NCBI GenBank assembly: GCA_947487155.1
Contig: CANKVS010000002.1
Location: 62,001-126,000, forward strand
Reading direction: 5' to 3'
Origin: an uncultured Flaviramulus sp.
GTDB taxonomy: Bacteria; Bacteroidota; Bacteroidia; Flavobacteriales; Flavobacteriaceae
DNA: 64,000 nt
Shown: positions 16,074-25,048 of the stretch, one piece after another
How the letters are laid out: every line of letters starts with the position of its first letter
Numbering within the stretch: the stretch's first letter is position 1
Notes under the pieces: model-generated
What the model was told of the DNA's origin: nothing
Seen by the model: only the letters and a program-made list of their open reading frames with translations
Database searches by the model: none
Position numbers and translations under genes: made by a program

Positions 16074-16694
16074 ATGAAAATTGTAATTGCCGATACATCA
16101 CATAGTAAATACGCAGAAATTATTTGCGAGACTATTGCAGAGTCTGCAAGTGTTAGGGGTACAGGTATTGCTAAGCGTACACCAGAGTATATTGCAACCA
16201 AAATGAAAAATGGTAATGCAGTTATAGCTTTAGATGGAGATATTTTTGCTGGATTTTGCTATATAGAAGCATGGGGACATGGTAAATTTGTTGCTAATTC
16301 TGGGCTTATTGTTCACCCAAAATACCGAGGAAAAGGTTTAGCAAAACAAATAAAGCATATTGTATTTAAGCATTCCAGAGAAAAATATCCTAACTCTAAG
16401 GTGTTTAGCATCACAACAGGATTAGCCGTAATGAAGCTTAATAGTGATTTGGGATATAAACCTGTTACGTTTTCTGAACTAACAGACGATCAATCGTTTT
16501 GGAAAGGTTGTCAAACCTGCAAAAATTACGATGTTTTAACACGAACTAAACAAACCATGTGTTTGTGTACAGGAATGTTATACGACCCTAATTTAAAAGC
16601 AACAAAAACAGATAATAAAAAAATAAAAGAGAAGGTTTTTAAAAGATTAAAAAGAATTAAAGAGGCCTTGTATTTAAAAAAGAATAAAAAATAA
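16074..16694 (+). CDS. GNAT acyltransferase, probable N-acylglutamate synthase of arginine synthesis
   Basis: A 206-residue GNAT-fold protein. The acetyl-CoA site is visible in GLIVHPKYRGKGLAKQIKH (R/Q-x-x-G-x-G/A motif) and ends with an unusual basic tail (KIKEKVFKRLKRIKEALYL). A cysteine set (CQTCKNYDVL...TMCLCTGMLYD) is atypical for GNATs. It is the first gene of the arginine operon and no other argA or argJ is present, so it probably makes the N-acylglutamate that argB and argC use. The acyl group could be acetyl or, given the carbamoyltransferase type, succinyl (inference). Confidence 0.7.
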   Translation: MKIVIADTSHSKYAEIICETIAESASVRGTGIAKRTPEYIATKMKNGNAVIALDGDIFAGFCYIEAWGHGKFVANSGLIVHPKYRGKGLAKQIKHIVFKHSREKYPNSKVFSITTGLAVMKLNSDLGYKPVTFSELTDDQSFWKGCQTCKNYDVLTRTKQTMCLCTGMLYDPNLKATKTDNKKIKEKVFKRLKRIKEALYLKKNKK

Positions 16695-16738
16695 TAATAA
16701 GATTTCCTCCTACGAGGAAATGAAAAAAATAGTTTTAG

Positions 16739-17914
16739 ATGAAAAAGTTAGTTATAGCCTATAGTGGAGGTTTAGATACATCATATTGCGCAGTAAGTTT
16801 ATCGAAAGCATACGATGTGCATGCCGTAAGTGTAAATACTGGAGGGTTTACAAAAGAAGAAATAAACCATATTGAAGCGAATGCTTATAAAATGGGCGTT
16901 TCAACGTATAAAAATATTGATGCAGTAGCTACATTTTATCAAAAAGTAGTGAAATATTTAATTTTTGGTAATGTGTTAAAAAATAACAGTTACCCATTAT
17001 CTGTAAGTGCAGAACGAATTATTCAGGCTATTGAAATTGTAGAGTATGCAAAAAGTATTGATGCCGAATATATTGCACACGGCAGTACAGGAGCAGGAAA
17101 CGATCAAGTACGATTCGATATGATTTTTCAAACATTGGCACCAAATATTAAAATTATTACACCAATTAGAGACGAAAAATTAACCAGACAAGAAGAAATC
17201 GATTATTTAAAATCGAATGGCATCGATATGTCTTGGGAAAAAGCAAAATATTCAATTAATAAAGGGCTTTGGGGAACAAGTGTAGGCGGAGAAGAAACGC
17301 TAACTTCTGAAAAACCATTGCCAGAACACGCTTATCCATCGCAAGTAAAACATTCTGAACCAGAAAAAGTAACACTAAGCTTTTTAAGAGGAGAATTGGT
17401 TGCTGTAAATGGTATGGAGAACGATCCAGAAATTAATATTGAAGTACTAAATAACTTAGCTTCGGTGTATGGAATTGGTAGAGATATTCATGTAGGCGAT
17501 ACCATTGTAGGTATTAAAGGGCGTGTAGGGTTTGAAGCAGCGGCGGCATTAATTACCATAAAAGCACACCACCTTTTAGAAAAGCATACCTTAACCAAAT
17601 GGCAATTACAACACAAAGAATATTTGTCTAGCTTTTATGGTATGCACTTGCATGAAGGGCAGTATTTAGATCCAGTAATGCGAGACATTGAGTCGTTTTT
17701 AGCAAGCAGTCAAGATAAAGTAAGTGGCGATGTTATAGTAACGTTGATGCCTTATCATTTTACTTTAGATGGTATTATATCTGAACATGATTTAATGAGT
17801 GCTAAATTTGGAAGCTACGGCGAAGAAAATAAAGGATGGACAGCAGACGAGGCTAAAGGTTTTATTAAAATTTTAGGCAATCAAAACAAAATATATCAAC
17901 AAATAAATTCGTAG
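16739..17914 (+). CDS. argG: Argininosuccinate synthase
   Basis: A 391-residue ATP-dependent ligase joining citrulline and aspartate. The PP-loop motif AYSGGLDTSYC is at the N-terminus; EYIAHGSTGAGNDQVRF carries the citrulline and ATP contacts, and TSVGGEETLTSEKPLPEHAYPS follows. The length is normal for the family. It lies 44 bases after the GNAT gene, a gap containing a small hairpin (ATTTCCTCCTACGAGGAAAT), and 2 bases before argC, so it belongs to the operon core. Confidence 0.93.
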   Translation: MKKLVIAYSGGLDTSYCAVSLSKAYDVHAVSVNTGGFTKEEINHIEANAYKMGVSTYKNIDAVATFYQKVVKYLIFGNVLKNNSYPLSVSAERIIQAIEIVEYAKSIDAEYIAHGSTGAGNDQVRFDMIFQTLAPNIKIITPIRDEKLTRQEEIDYLKSNGIDMSWEKAKYSINKGLWGTSVGGEETLTSEKPLPEHAYPSQVKHSEPEKVTLSFLRGELVAVNGMENDPEINIEVLNNLASVYGIGRDIHVGDTIVGIKGRVGFEAAAALITIKAHHLLEKHTLTKWQLQHKEYLSSFYGMHLHEGQYLDPVMRDIESFLASSQDKVSGDVIVTLMPYHFTLDGIISEHDLMSAKFGSYGEENKGWTADEAKGFIKILGNQNKIYQQINS

Positions 17915-17916
17915 TT

Positions 17917-18894
17917 ATGATTGAAGTTGGAATTATTGGAGGCGCTGGGTATACAGCAGGAGAATTAATTAGGTTGTTGATTTCTCATCCAAATACAAAC
18001 TTAAATTTTGTGTTTAGTACAAGTAACGCTGGAAACAAAATTAGTAAGGTGCATCAAGATTTGGTGGGGTCTTTAGATTTAAAATTTACAGATACTGTTA
18101 ACCCTAATGTAGATGTTTTGTTTCTGTGTTTGGGGCATGGTAATTCAGTGAAGTTTTTAGAAAACAATACATTTTCAGAAAACACTAAAATCATTGATTT
18201 GGGTAACGATTTTAGATTAGAAGCTGATAAAGTTTTTAATGGAAAAACCTTTGTTTACGGCTTGCCAGAATTACAAAGAGAAGCTATTAAACAAGCTAAT
18301 TACATAGCAAATCCAGGGTGTTTTGCTACAGCAATTCAGTTGGGGTTGTTACCGTTAGCAGAACACGATTTGTTAAATAACGATGTGCATATTAATGCTG
18401 TAACAGGTGCAACAGGAGCGGGAACGTCATTGTCTGCAACAACGCATTACACTTGGAGAGATAATAATTTTTCGTATTATAAACCTTTTACGCATCAGCA
18501 TTTAGATGAAATTAATCAATCGGTAAAACAATTGCAAAGTAGTTTTGTGTCAGATATTTTGTTTATGCCCAATAGAGGTAATTTTTCAAGAGGTATTTTT
18601 GCAACAATTTACACCAATTTTGAAGGTTCGTTGGAAGAGGCAGTAAGTATGTATAAAATATTTTATAAAGATGCTAAATTTACCTTTGTTTCAGATGAAG
18701 CGATTCATTTAAAACAAGTTGTTAATACAAATAAGTGCATTATTCATTTGCATAAACACGAAGGTAAATTGCTAATTACAAGTGTTATAGATAACCTTTT
18801 AAAGGGAGCGTCTGGTCAAGCGATTCAGAATATGAATTTAATGTTCGGACTCGAAGAAACAGAAGGGTTACAATTAAAAGCAACGTATTTTTAG
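17917..18894 (+). CDS. argC: N-acyl-gamma-glutamyl-phosphate reductase
   Basis: A 325-residue NADPH-dependent reductase. It has the Rossmann motif GIIGGAGYTAGELIRLL at the N-terminus, the catalytic cysteine in NPGCFATAIQLGLLPL, and the KPFTHQHLDEI segment bearing the active-site His. It acts after argB in the acylated branch of arginine synthesis. Only two bases separate it from argG, and a repeat-filled 220-base gap separates it from proC. Confidence 0.93.
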   Translation: MIEVGIIGGAGYTAGELIRLLISHPNTNLNFVFSTSNAGNKISKVHQDLVGSLDLKFTDTVNPNVDVLFLCLGHGNSVKFLENNTFSENTKIIDLGNDFRLEADKVFNGKTFVYGLPELQREAIKQANYIANPGCFATAIQLGLLPLAEHDLLNNDVHINAVTGATGAGTSLSATTHYTWRDNNFSYYKPFTHQHLDEINQSVKQLQSSFVSDILFMPNRGNFSRGIFATIYTNFEGSLEEAVSMYKIFYKDAKFTFVSDEAIHLKQVVNTNKCIIHLHKHEGKLLITSVIDNLLKGASGQAIQNMNLMFGLEETEGLQLKATYF

Positions 18895-18981
18895 AGATTA
18901 ATTTCTGCGAAGGCAGACATCTTAATAATGCGATTTCTCTTAAAATGGAATGCCTTTAGTAAAATTGAAGTTAGAAAGCTC

Positions 18982-19063
18982 GCGTTAGCGATTGCAGTGG
19001 AAAGCCCACAGCGAGGCACGAGCGCGGACTTGCAACGTAAAGCTCGACCCTTGTGGTAACGCC
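18982..19063 (+). repeat. Interspersed repeat GCGTTAGC...GGTAACGCC, copy 1
   Basis: Begins CGTTAGCGATTGCAGTGG, has ACGTAAAGCTCGACCC inside and ends GGTAACGCC; the two ends are partial inverted complements. Two further copies are at 29405-29480 and 56451-56557. It lies between argC and proC and stays open in the proC frame, which can mislead start prediction. Confidence 0.7.
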
Positions 19064-19114
19064 AAAAAAATAAAAGAATCCCCTCTTTTTGAGGGAATAA
19101 TAAAAATAGTAATT

Positions 19115-19909
19115 ATGAAAATAGCCATTATAGGAACAGGAAATTTAGGAAGCTCGATTGCCAAAGGGCTTATTAATAATGACAGTTTTACATCATTGTA
19201 TTTAAGTGATAGAAATACCAAAGCCGTAAAGTGTTTTGAAACTCTTGAAAAAGTTTCGGTTACTAGCGATAATGTGTTGGCTGTTGAAAATTCAGATATA
19301 ATAATTTTTGCATTACAGCCTAAACATATTAATGATGTTTTAAAAAGTGTAGCATCTAAAATAACAGATACTCATGTTATCATGTCTGTTGCTGCAGGTG
19401 TTACTATTTCTAGGATTGAAGCGATTTTAGGAGCTGATAAAAGAATAATTAGAGTGATGCCTAATACTGCCATCTCAATAGGAAAATCTATGACTTGTAT
19501 CGCTGCAAATGCAATGAGTCAAGATAAAGTGCCTTTGGCAGAAGAAATATTTAATCAATTAGGCACTACCATGATAATTCCTGAAGATTTGGTACAAGCA
19601 GCAACAGTAATTTGTGCCAGTGGTATTGCTTTTTGGATGCGCTTAGTGCGTGCTACAACTCAAGGTGCTATTCAGCTAGGTTTTGAGGCCGAAGAAGCAC
19701 ATGAACTCGCAGTACAAACATGTTTTGGGTCAGCTAGTTTATTAATAGAATCTGGAAGACATCCAGAACAAGAAATCGATAGAGTTACCACACCAAGCGG
19801 TTGTACTATTGAAGGTTTAAACGAAATGGAACATCAAGGATTAAGCTCAGCTTTAATTCAAGGTATTGTAGCATCGTTTGAAAAAATAAATCAACTTAAA
19901 AAAAATTAA
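19115..19909 (+). CDS. proC: Pyrroline-5-carboxylate reductase
   Basis: A 264-residue NAD(P)H-dependent enzyme for the last step of proline synthesis. KIAIIGTGNLGSSIAKGL is the Rossmann motif; MSVAAGVTISRIE, RVMPNTAISIGKSMT and DRVTTPSGCTIEGLNEMEHQG are diagnostic. The frame is open 41 codons upstream into an interspersed repeat and a hairpin (CCCTCTTTTTGAGGG), but the ATG at 19115 gives the normal family N-terminus. Its place between argC and argD ties proline and arginine synthesis together in one operon. Confidence 0.92.
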   Translation: MKIAIIGTGNLGSSIAKGLINNDSFTSLYLSDRNTKAVKCFETLEKVSVTSDNVLAVENSDIIIFALQPKHINDVLKSVASKITDTHVIMSVAAGVTISRIEAILGADKRIIRVMPNTAISIGKSMTCIAANAMSQDKVPLAEEIFNQLGTTMIIPEDLVQAATVICASGIAFWMRLVRATTQGAIQLGFEAEEAHELAVQTCFGSASLLIESGRHPEQEIDRVTTPSGCTIEGLNEMEHQGLSSALIQGIVASFEKINQLKKN

Positions 19910-19910
19910 A

Positions 19911-21044
19911 ATGCCATTATTTGACGTTTATCCACTATATAATGTAACCCCAGTTTCGGGTAAAGATATTCATGTTTATGATGATAAAGGAACAGAATAT
20001 TTAGACCTTTATGGCGGGCATGCTGTAATTTCTATTGGGCATGCGCACCCAAATTATGTAAAGGCAATTACCAAGCAAGTTGAAACTTTAGGGTTTTACT
20101 CTAATGCCATACAAAATCCTTTACAAAAACAATTAGCAGATAAAATTGAAACACTTTCGGGTTGTAACGACTATGAATTGTTTTTATGTAACTCTGGTGC
20201 CGAAGCTAATGAAAATGCTTTAAAATTAGCATCTTTTAAAACGGGTAAAAAACGTGTTGTTGCTTTTAAAAATGGGTTTCACGGGCGTACATCGGCGGCT
20301 GTAGCGGCAACCGATAATGGAACCATTATAGCTCCAATAAATGCACAACAAGCAGTTACTATTTTGCCTTTAAATGATATTGAAGGTGTTAAAACTGAAC
20401 TAGAAAAAGGCGATGTTTGTGCTGTTATTGTGGAGTTTATTCAAGGCGTTGGGGGCTTAGATCAAGGTACTAAAGCCTTTTTTGAAGCAGTAGATAACCT
20501 TTGTAAAGCTAATAATACGTTGTTTATTGCTGATGAAATTCAGTGTGGCTATGGGCGTTCTGGTAAATTCTTTGCGTTTCAATATTACAACGTTACACCA
20601 GATATTATTTCTTTAGCCAAAGGCATGGGAAATGGGTTTCCAATAGGCGGGATTTTAATTCACCCAAGTATCGAATCTAAATATGGGATGTTGGGCACCA
20701 CATTTGGTGGTAATCACTTAGCTTGTGCAGCTGGATTAGCCGTTTTAAATACGATTGAAGAAGAAAATTTAATAGCTAATACAAACGAGATTTCGGAGTA
20801 TTTAATATCGAAAGCAAAAACAATTCCGCAGATAAAAAACATTAAAGGAAGAGGGTTAATGATTGGTTTAGAATTTGATTTTGAAGTGGGAGAACTTAGA
20901 AAACAATTAATTTATAATCATCATATATTTACAGGAGGAGCTACAAATAAAAAATTATTGAGAATATTACCGCCTCTAACAGTAAAAAAAGAGCATATAG
21001 ATCAGTTTTTTGATGCTTTGAAAAAGACTTTAGAAGAAGTGTGA
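19911..21044 (+). CDS. argD: Acylornithine aminotransferase
   Basis: A 377-residue class-III, PLP-dependent aminotransferase. Landmarks are LDLYGGHAVISIGHAHP, FLCNSGAEANENALKLA, GFHGRTSAAVAAT, the PLP region FIADEIQCGYGRSGKFF and the lysine in ISLAKGMGNGFPIGG. It converts N-acylglutamate semialdehyde to N-acylornithine. It starts one base after the proC stop codon. The usual glutamate-dependent specificity is assumed, not shown. Confidence 0.9.
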   Translation: MPLFDVYPLYNVTPVSGKDIHVYDDKGTEYLDLYGGHAVISIGHAHPNYVKAITKQVETLGFYSNAIQNPLQKQLADKIETLSGCNDYELFLCNSGAEANENALKLASFKTGKKRVVAFKNGFHGRTSAAVAATDNGTIIAPINAQQAVTILPLNDIEGVKTELEKGDVCAVIVEFIQGVGGLDQGTKAFFEAVDNLCKANNTLFIADEIQCGYGRSGKFFAFQYYNVTPDIISLAKGMGNGFPIGGILIHPSIESKYGMLGTTFGGNHLACAAGLAVLNTIEEENLIANTNEISEYLISKAKTIPQIKNIKGRGLMIGLEFDFEVGELRKQLIYNHHIFTGGATNKKLLRILPPLTVKKEHIDQFFDALKKTLEEV

Positions 21045-21087
21045 AAATATTATTAGACAAATAAGAAAAGAAAAATAGTTAGGCAGG

Positions 21088-21200
21088 TTTGTATTATGAG
21101 ATGTCTCAATCGTACCTCATTTTGACATGACAAAAAGTTATATATTTATATAGGTGAGTGAGTCATTTCGACGAAAGGAGAAATCACATAATTAGCTATA
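21088..21200. repeat. Rearranged interspersed hairpin repeats
   Basis: The argD-proA gap (199 bases) holds two opposed half-elements: one on the minus strand (TGAGATGTCTCA...ATGACAAAAAG) and one on the plus strand (GTCATTTCGACGAAAGGAG AAATCACA in two adjoining pieces). They resemble the GTCATTCCGA repeat at 15320-15407. A direct repeat (CTGAAGACTGATAACTGAAGAC) follows just before proA. Confidence 0.5.
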
Positions 21201-21243
21201 GAAAAGTAGCTAAACTGAAGACTGATAACTGAAGACTAAAATT

Positions 21244-22437
21244 ATGAACACATTACTACCCATAGAAAAAAGAAATGCTGTTTTACTTAAAATGGCGGTG
21301 CTTTTAGAGCAGGAACGTCAAGTTATAATTGATATTAATAAGTTGGATTTAGACGCTTACAAAGGCGATGATATTTCAATGTACGATAGATTGAAAGTAG
21401 ACGACGCTAAAGTAGATGAAATGATTAAAGCGGTAACCCATTTAGCGTCGCAAAGCGATCCTGTAGGTGTAGAACGTTTTAGTTTTAAGCATGATAATGG
21501 TATGCAAGTTTATAACAAAACAGCATCGTTTGGAACCGTTTTAATTATTTACGAATCGCGTCCAGACGTAACTGTTGAAGCTGCTGGTATTGCATTTAAA
21601 TCGGGTAATAAAATATTACTAAAAGGCGGAAAAGAATCTTTGCGTTCAAACTTAAAAATTGTAGCGTTGTGGCATCAAGCATTGCAGGAAGAAGATGCAC
21701 AGACAGATTGGGTTTCGTATTTACAATTTAACAGAACAGAAACACAAGCTTTTTTAGAAAAGCCAACGCAAAAGGTCGATTTAATTGTACCGCGTGGTGG
21801 CGAACGTTTAATTGCTTTTGTAAAGTTGCATGCTACTTGCCCTGTAATTATTAGCGGGCGTGGTAATAACTTTGTGTACGTGCATAGCGAAGCAAATTTA
21901 GACATTGCTTTAGATGTTATTTTAAACGGAAAATCAAAAATATCGGCATGTAATGCTGTAGATAAAGTACTAATTGATAAAAACCTTCCTAATAAAGCAG
22001 CTTTTGTTCAAAATTTAATTTCTAAATTAAAAGCATCAGAGATTGCTATTTTAGGTGATGAGTCAACATGTCAATTTGATGAGGTTGAAGCTTTCAAATC
22101 TGATGATATTTGGTACGAAGAATTTTTAGATTATAAAATTGTTATAGGAGAAATAGCATCAAATGTAGATACGATTGCTAAAATAAATAAATACTCAGGT
22201 GGGCATTCTTCAGCAATTATAACAGCAAATGAAGCTGAAGCTAAATTGTTTATGGAAAATGTAGATACCGCAGCAGTATATCATAACGCATCTACACGAT
22301 TTACAGATGGCGGGCAATTAGGCTTAGGAGGCGAATTGGCTATTAGTACCGATAAATTACACCAACGTGGACCTATAGGATTACAACATTTAGTGACTAA
22401 TAAGTGGTATGTTCATGGCAACGGACAAATAAGATAA
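21244..22437 (+). CDS. proA: Glutamate-5-semialdehyde dehydrogenase (gamma-glutamyl phosphate reductase)
   Basis: A 397-residue aldehyde-dehydrogenase-superfamily enzyme for the second step of proline synthesis. TVLIIYESRPDVTVEAAGIAF, ALKSGNKILLKGGKESLRSN-like sequence, LIVPRGGERLIAFV and the catalytic cysteine in KSKISACNAVDKVLID fit ProA, as does the terminal TDGGQLGLGGELAISTDKLHQRG. Spacing to proB is 84 bases. Confidence 0.92.
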   Translation: MNTLLPIEKRNAVLLKMAVLLEQERQVIIDINKLDLDAYKGDDISMYDRLKVDDAKVDEMIKAVTHLASQSDPVGVERFSFKHDNGMQVYNKTASFGTVLIIYESRPDVTVEAAGIAFKSGNKILLKGGKESLRSNLKIVALWHQALQEEDAQTDWVSYLQFNRTETQAFLEKPTQKVDLIVPRGGERLIAFVKLHATCPVIISGRGNNFVYVHSEANLDIALDVILNGKSKISACNAVDKVLIDKNLPNKAAFVQNLISKLKASEIAILGDESTCQFDEVEAFKSDDIWYEEFLDYKIVIGEIASNVDTIAKINKYSGGHSSAIITANEAEAKLFMENVDTAAVYHNASTRFTDGGQLGLGGELAISTDKLHQRGPIGLQHLVTNKWYVHGNGQIR

Positions 22438-22521
22438 AATGCAAGCCCATAATGGGCATTTAAAAAATAAACAAGTACTCGTTAATAAATGATTATTAAT
22501 GATTAGTGAAGTTTTAAATAA

Positions 22522-23283
22522 ATGAAGAAAAAACGCATATTACTAAAAGTAGGTTCTAACACACTTACAAAAGAAACCGATAATATTTCTAGAGGTAAAA
22601 TTGAAGATATAGCAAATCAAATTGCAAAACTTCAAGATACTTGCGAATTTATTATTGTGAGTTCTGGTGCTATTGCCGTGGCTAAACAATTTGTAAAGTT
22701 AGAGAGTAGGCGTAAAGAGATTTTTGTAAAACAAGCCTTGGCTTCTATTGGTCAGCCACATCTTATTAGAATGTATCAAGAAACATTTAGAGAATTGGGC
22801 TTGTTAACATCGCAGTGTTTATTGTCCTATTCAGATTTTGAAAAACAAGACAGTAAAAACAATATTGTAAACACTATAAATGTTTTAGTTAATAATAATT
22901 ATATTCCTATTATTAATGAAAATGACACGGTTGCTACCGATGAAATTAAGTTTGGAGATAATGATAAATTAGGAGCTTTAACAGCATCACTTTTAGAAGT
23001 CGATTTATTTATTATAGCAACAAATACCAATGGAATTTATACCAAAGCATCAATAACTAATGGCGATTTTAAAACCATTAAACATGTTGTGAATTTAGAT
23101 GAGTTAACCAATCAAGTTGTCGATTCAAAATCATCTCATGGCACAGGCGGCATGCAATCAAAAATAGATGCCATTTCGGTAGCAAAACAATCAAAAATAG
23201 AAACGTGGATTGTAAACGGTTTAGAAGATAATTTTATAATAAATGCGTTAGAAAACAGTGTGCCGTTTACCAAAATAAATTAA
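22522..23283 (+). CDS. proB: Glutamate 5-kinase, short form without PUA domain
   Basis: A 253-residue amino-acid kinase for the first step of proline synthesis. It shows RILLKVGSNTLTKET, EFIIVSSGAIAVAKQ, PIINENDTVATDEIKFGDND and SSHGTGGMQSKIDAISVAK, all typical of ProB. It ends after the kinase domain; the C-terminal PUA domain of the longer (about 367-residue) E. coli type is absent. It is separated from the carbamoyltransferase by two bases. Confidence 0.9.
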   Translation: MKKKRILLKVGSNTLTKETDNISRGKIEDIANQIAKLQDTCEFIIVSSGAIAVAKQFVKLESRRKEIFVKQALASIGQPHLIRMYQETFRELGLLTSQCLLSYSDFEKQDSKNNIVNTINVLVNNNYIPIINENDTVATDEIKFGDNDKLGALTASLLEVDLFIIATNTNGIYTKASITNGDFKTIKHVVNLDELTNQVVDSKSSHGTGGMQSKIDAISVAKQSKIETWIVNGLEDNFIINALENSVPFTKIN

Positions 23284-23285
23284 AA

Positions 23286-24227
23286 ATGAAACATTACACA
23301 TCCATAAACGACATCGATAATATAAATACTTGGATTGAAGAAGCGAAAGCATTAAAAACCAATCCTTTAAAATATACAGCCTTAGGGAAAAATAAAACTA
23401 TAGGGTTACTGTTCTTTAACTCAAGTTTACGTACCCGCTTAAGTACTCAAAAGGCAGCATTAAATTTAGGGATGAATCCTATTGTAATGAATGTTTCTGG
23501 CGATGCTTGGGGTATCGAGTTTGGAGATGGTACGGTTATGAATGGTAGCACTGCAGAACATATTAAGGAAGCAGCAGCCGTAGTGTCTCAGTATTGCGAT
23601 ATTATTGCGGTAAGAGCATTTCCAACTTTGACAGATAAAGTTAAAGATGAGAGCGAGGAAGTACTAAATGCGTTTAAAAAATACGCATCTGTACCCATTG
23701 TAAATATGGAAAGTGCAACAGGGCACCCACTACAAGGGTTAACCGATGCGATTACAATTTCTGAGCATGCAAAAGTAGCTAAACCAAAAGTGGTGTTAAG
23801 TTGGGCACCACATATTAAAGCATTGCCACATGCCGTGGCCAATAGTTTTGTTCAGGCGATGCAAAAAATGGATGTAGAATTTGTTATTGCAAATCCAGAA
23901 GGGTATAATTTGAATTCTGAAATAACAGGAGATACACCAATACTACATAATCAAAATGAAGCTTTTAAAGATGCCGATTTTGTTTATACAAAAAACTGGA
24001 GTTCTTATGACGATTATGGAAAAATTCTAAATACAGATCCAGATTGGATGATAACTAAAGAAAAATTAGGAACAGCTAAATTTATGCATTGTTTACCTGT
24101 TAGGCGTAATGTAATTGTTGAAGATGCTGTTTTAGATACAGATAGTTCTTTGGTTATTCAGCAAGCAAACAATAGAACGTATGCAGCACAATTGGTGCTT
24201 AAAAAGATTTTAGAAAATTTAAATTAA
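23286..24227 (+). CDS. N-acylornithine carbamoyltransferase, probably N-succinylornithine type
   Basis: A 313-residue transcarbamylase. The carbamoyl-phosphate motif is SLRTR (residues 47-51) rather than the STRTR of ordinary ornithine carbamoyltransferase, and KFMHCLPVRRNVIV is at the C-terminal active site, as in the acetyl- and succinylornithine enzymes. The loop DGTVMNGSTAEH places alanine at residue 90, where the Bacteroides fragilis succinylornithine enzyme has Pro and the Xanthomonas acetylornithine enzyme has Glu. Lack of Glu there favours a succinyl substrate. It sits in the operon where argF is expected. Confidence 0.85.
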   Translation: MKHYTSINDIDNINTWIEEAKALKTNPLKYTALGKNKTIGLLFFNSSLRTRLSTQKAALNLGMNPIVMNVSGDAWGIEFGDGTVMNGSTAEHIKEAAAVVSQYCDIIAVRAFPTLTDKVKDESEEVLNAFKKYASVPIVNMESATGHPLQGLTDAITISEHAKVAKPKVVLSWAPHIKALPHAVANSFVQAMQKMDVEFVIANPEGYNLNSEITGDTPILHNQNEAFKDADFVYTKNWSSYDDYGKILNTDPDWMITKEKLGTAKFMHCLPVRRNVIVEDAVLDTDSSLVIQQANNRTYAAQLVLKKILENLN

Positions 24228-24238
24228 TCTAAAAAGTT

Positions 24239-24269
24239 TCCTCTCCTTTGGAGAGGGCGGAGGGAGAGG
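24239..24269 (+). repeat. CTCCTTTGGAGAGGG-type hairpin repeat before argB
   Basis: CCTCTCCTTTGGAGAGGG forms a small hairpin followed by CGGAGGGAGAGG and then one base later the argB start codon. Relatives of the repeat are at 48631-48660, 56405-56432 and 56601-56632. Its purine-rich end may act as the ribosome binding site for argB. Confidence 0.55.
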
Positions 24270-24270
24270 C

Positions 24271-25047
24271 ATGGAAAAACTATCCATAGTAAAAATAGGA
24301 GGAAATATTATTGAAGATGAAACGTCTTTAAATGCGTTTTTAAAACTATTTTCTAATTTAAAAGGGAAAAAAATTTTAGTGCATGGCGGCGGAAAACGTG
24401 CAACGCATATGGCATCTAAATTAGGGATAGTATCTAAAATGGTTAACGGTAGACGCATTACCGATGCAGAAACTTTAGAAGTGATCACTATGGTTTATGG
24501 CGGATTAGTAAATAAAAATGTGGTTGCAAAACTACAAGCTTTAAATACCAATGCCATTGGATTAACAGGGGCAGATGTAAATAGTATCGTTTCAAAAAAA
24601 CGCCCAGTTAAAGAGGTTGATTTTGGTTTTGTAGGCGATGTAAAACAAGTAGCGCATCAGTCTATTAATACATTAATTCAAGCTAATTTTACACCTGTTT
24701 TTTGTGCCATAACGCATGATGGAAACGGACAATTATTAAACACCAATGCCGATACTATTACCTCACAAGTAGCGGTTGGTATGAGCAAGTTATACGAAAC
24801 TTCAATTTATTACTGTTTTGAATTAAATGGGGTTTTAAAAGATATAAACGATAAAAATTCAGTAATACAACATATCGATACTACTAGCTATAAAGATTTA
24901 TTAGATAGAGGCATTATTGCAGACGGCATGCTACCAAAGCTAGAAAATTGTTTTGATGCTTTAAAAAATGGCGTAAACAATATAAATATGGGGAATACAT
25001 CAATGTTAACTCAAGAAAATGATAATTTTACCACAATAACGCTATAA
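24271..25047 (+). CDS. argB: N-acylglutamate kinase
   Basis: A 258-residue amino-acid kinase that phosphorylates N-acetyl- or N-succinylglutamate. SIVKIGGNIIEDE is at the N-terminus and ILVHGGGKRATHMASKLG replaces the more common HGGG(P/H) segment. NGRRITDAETLEVITMVYGG contains the conserved arginine that binds the substrate, and NTNADTITSQVAVGM is near the ATP site. The start codon lies directly after a purine-rich repeat. It is one base from argE. Confidence 0.88.
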   Translation: MEKLSIVKIGGNIIEDETSLNAFLKLFSNLKGKKILVHGGGKRATHMASKLGIVSKMVNGRRITDAETLEVITMVYGGLVNKNVVAKLQALNTNAIGLTGADVNSIVSKKRPVKEVDFGFVGDVKQVAHQSINTLIQANFTPVFCAITHDGNGQLLNTNADTITSQVAVGMSKLYETSIYYCFELNGVLKDINDKNSVIQHIDTTSYKDLLDRGIIADGMLPKLENCFDALKNGVNNINMGNTSMLTQENDNFTTITL

Positions 25048-25048
25048 A

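Noticed and set aside
18992-19114. 41-codon N-terminal extension of proC (open frame from 18992)
   Set aside because: It is coded by an interspersed repeat and a hairpin and is unlike any ProC N-terminus; the ATG at 19115 directly precedes the Rossmann motif.
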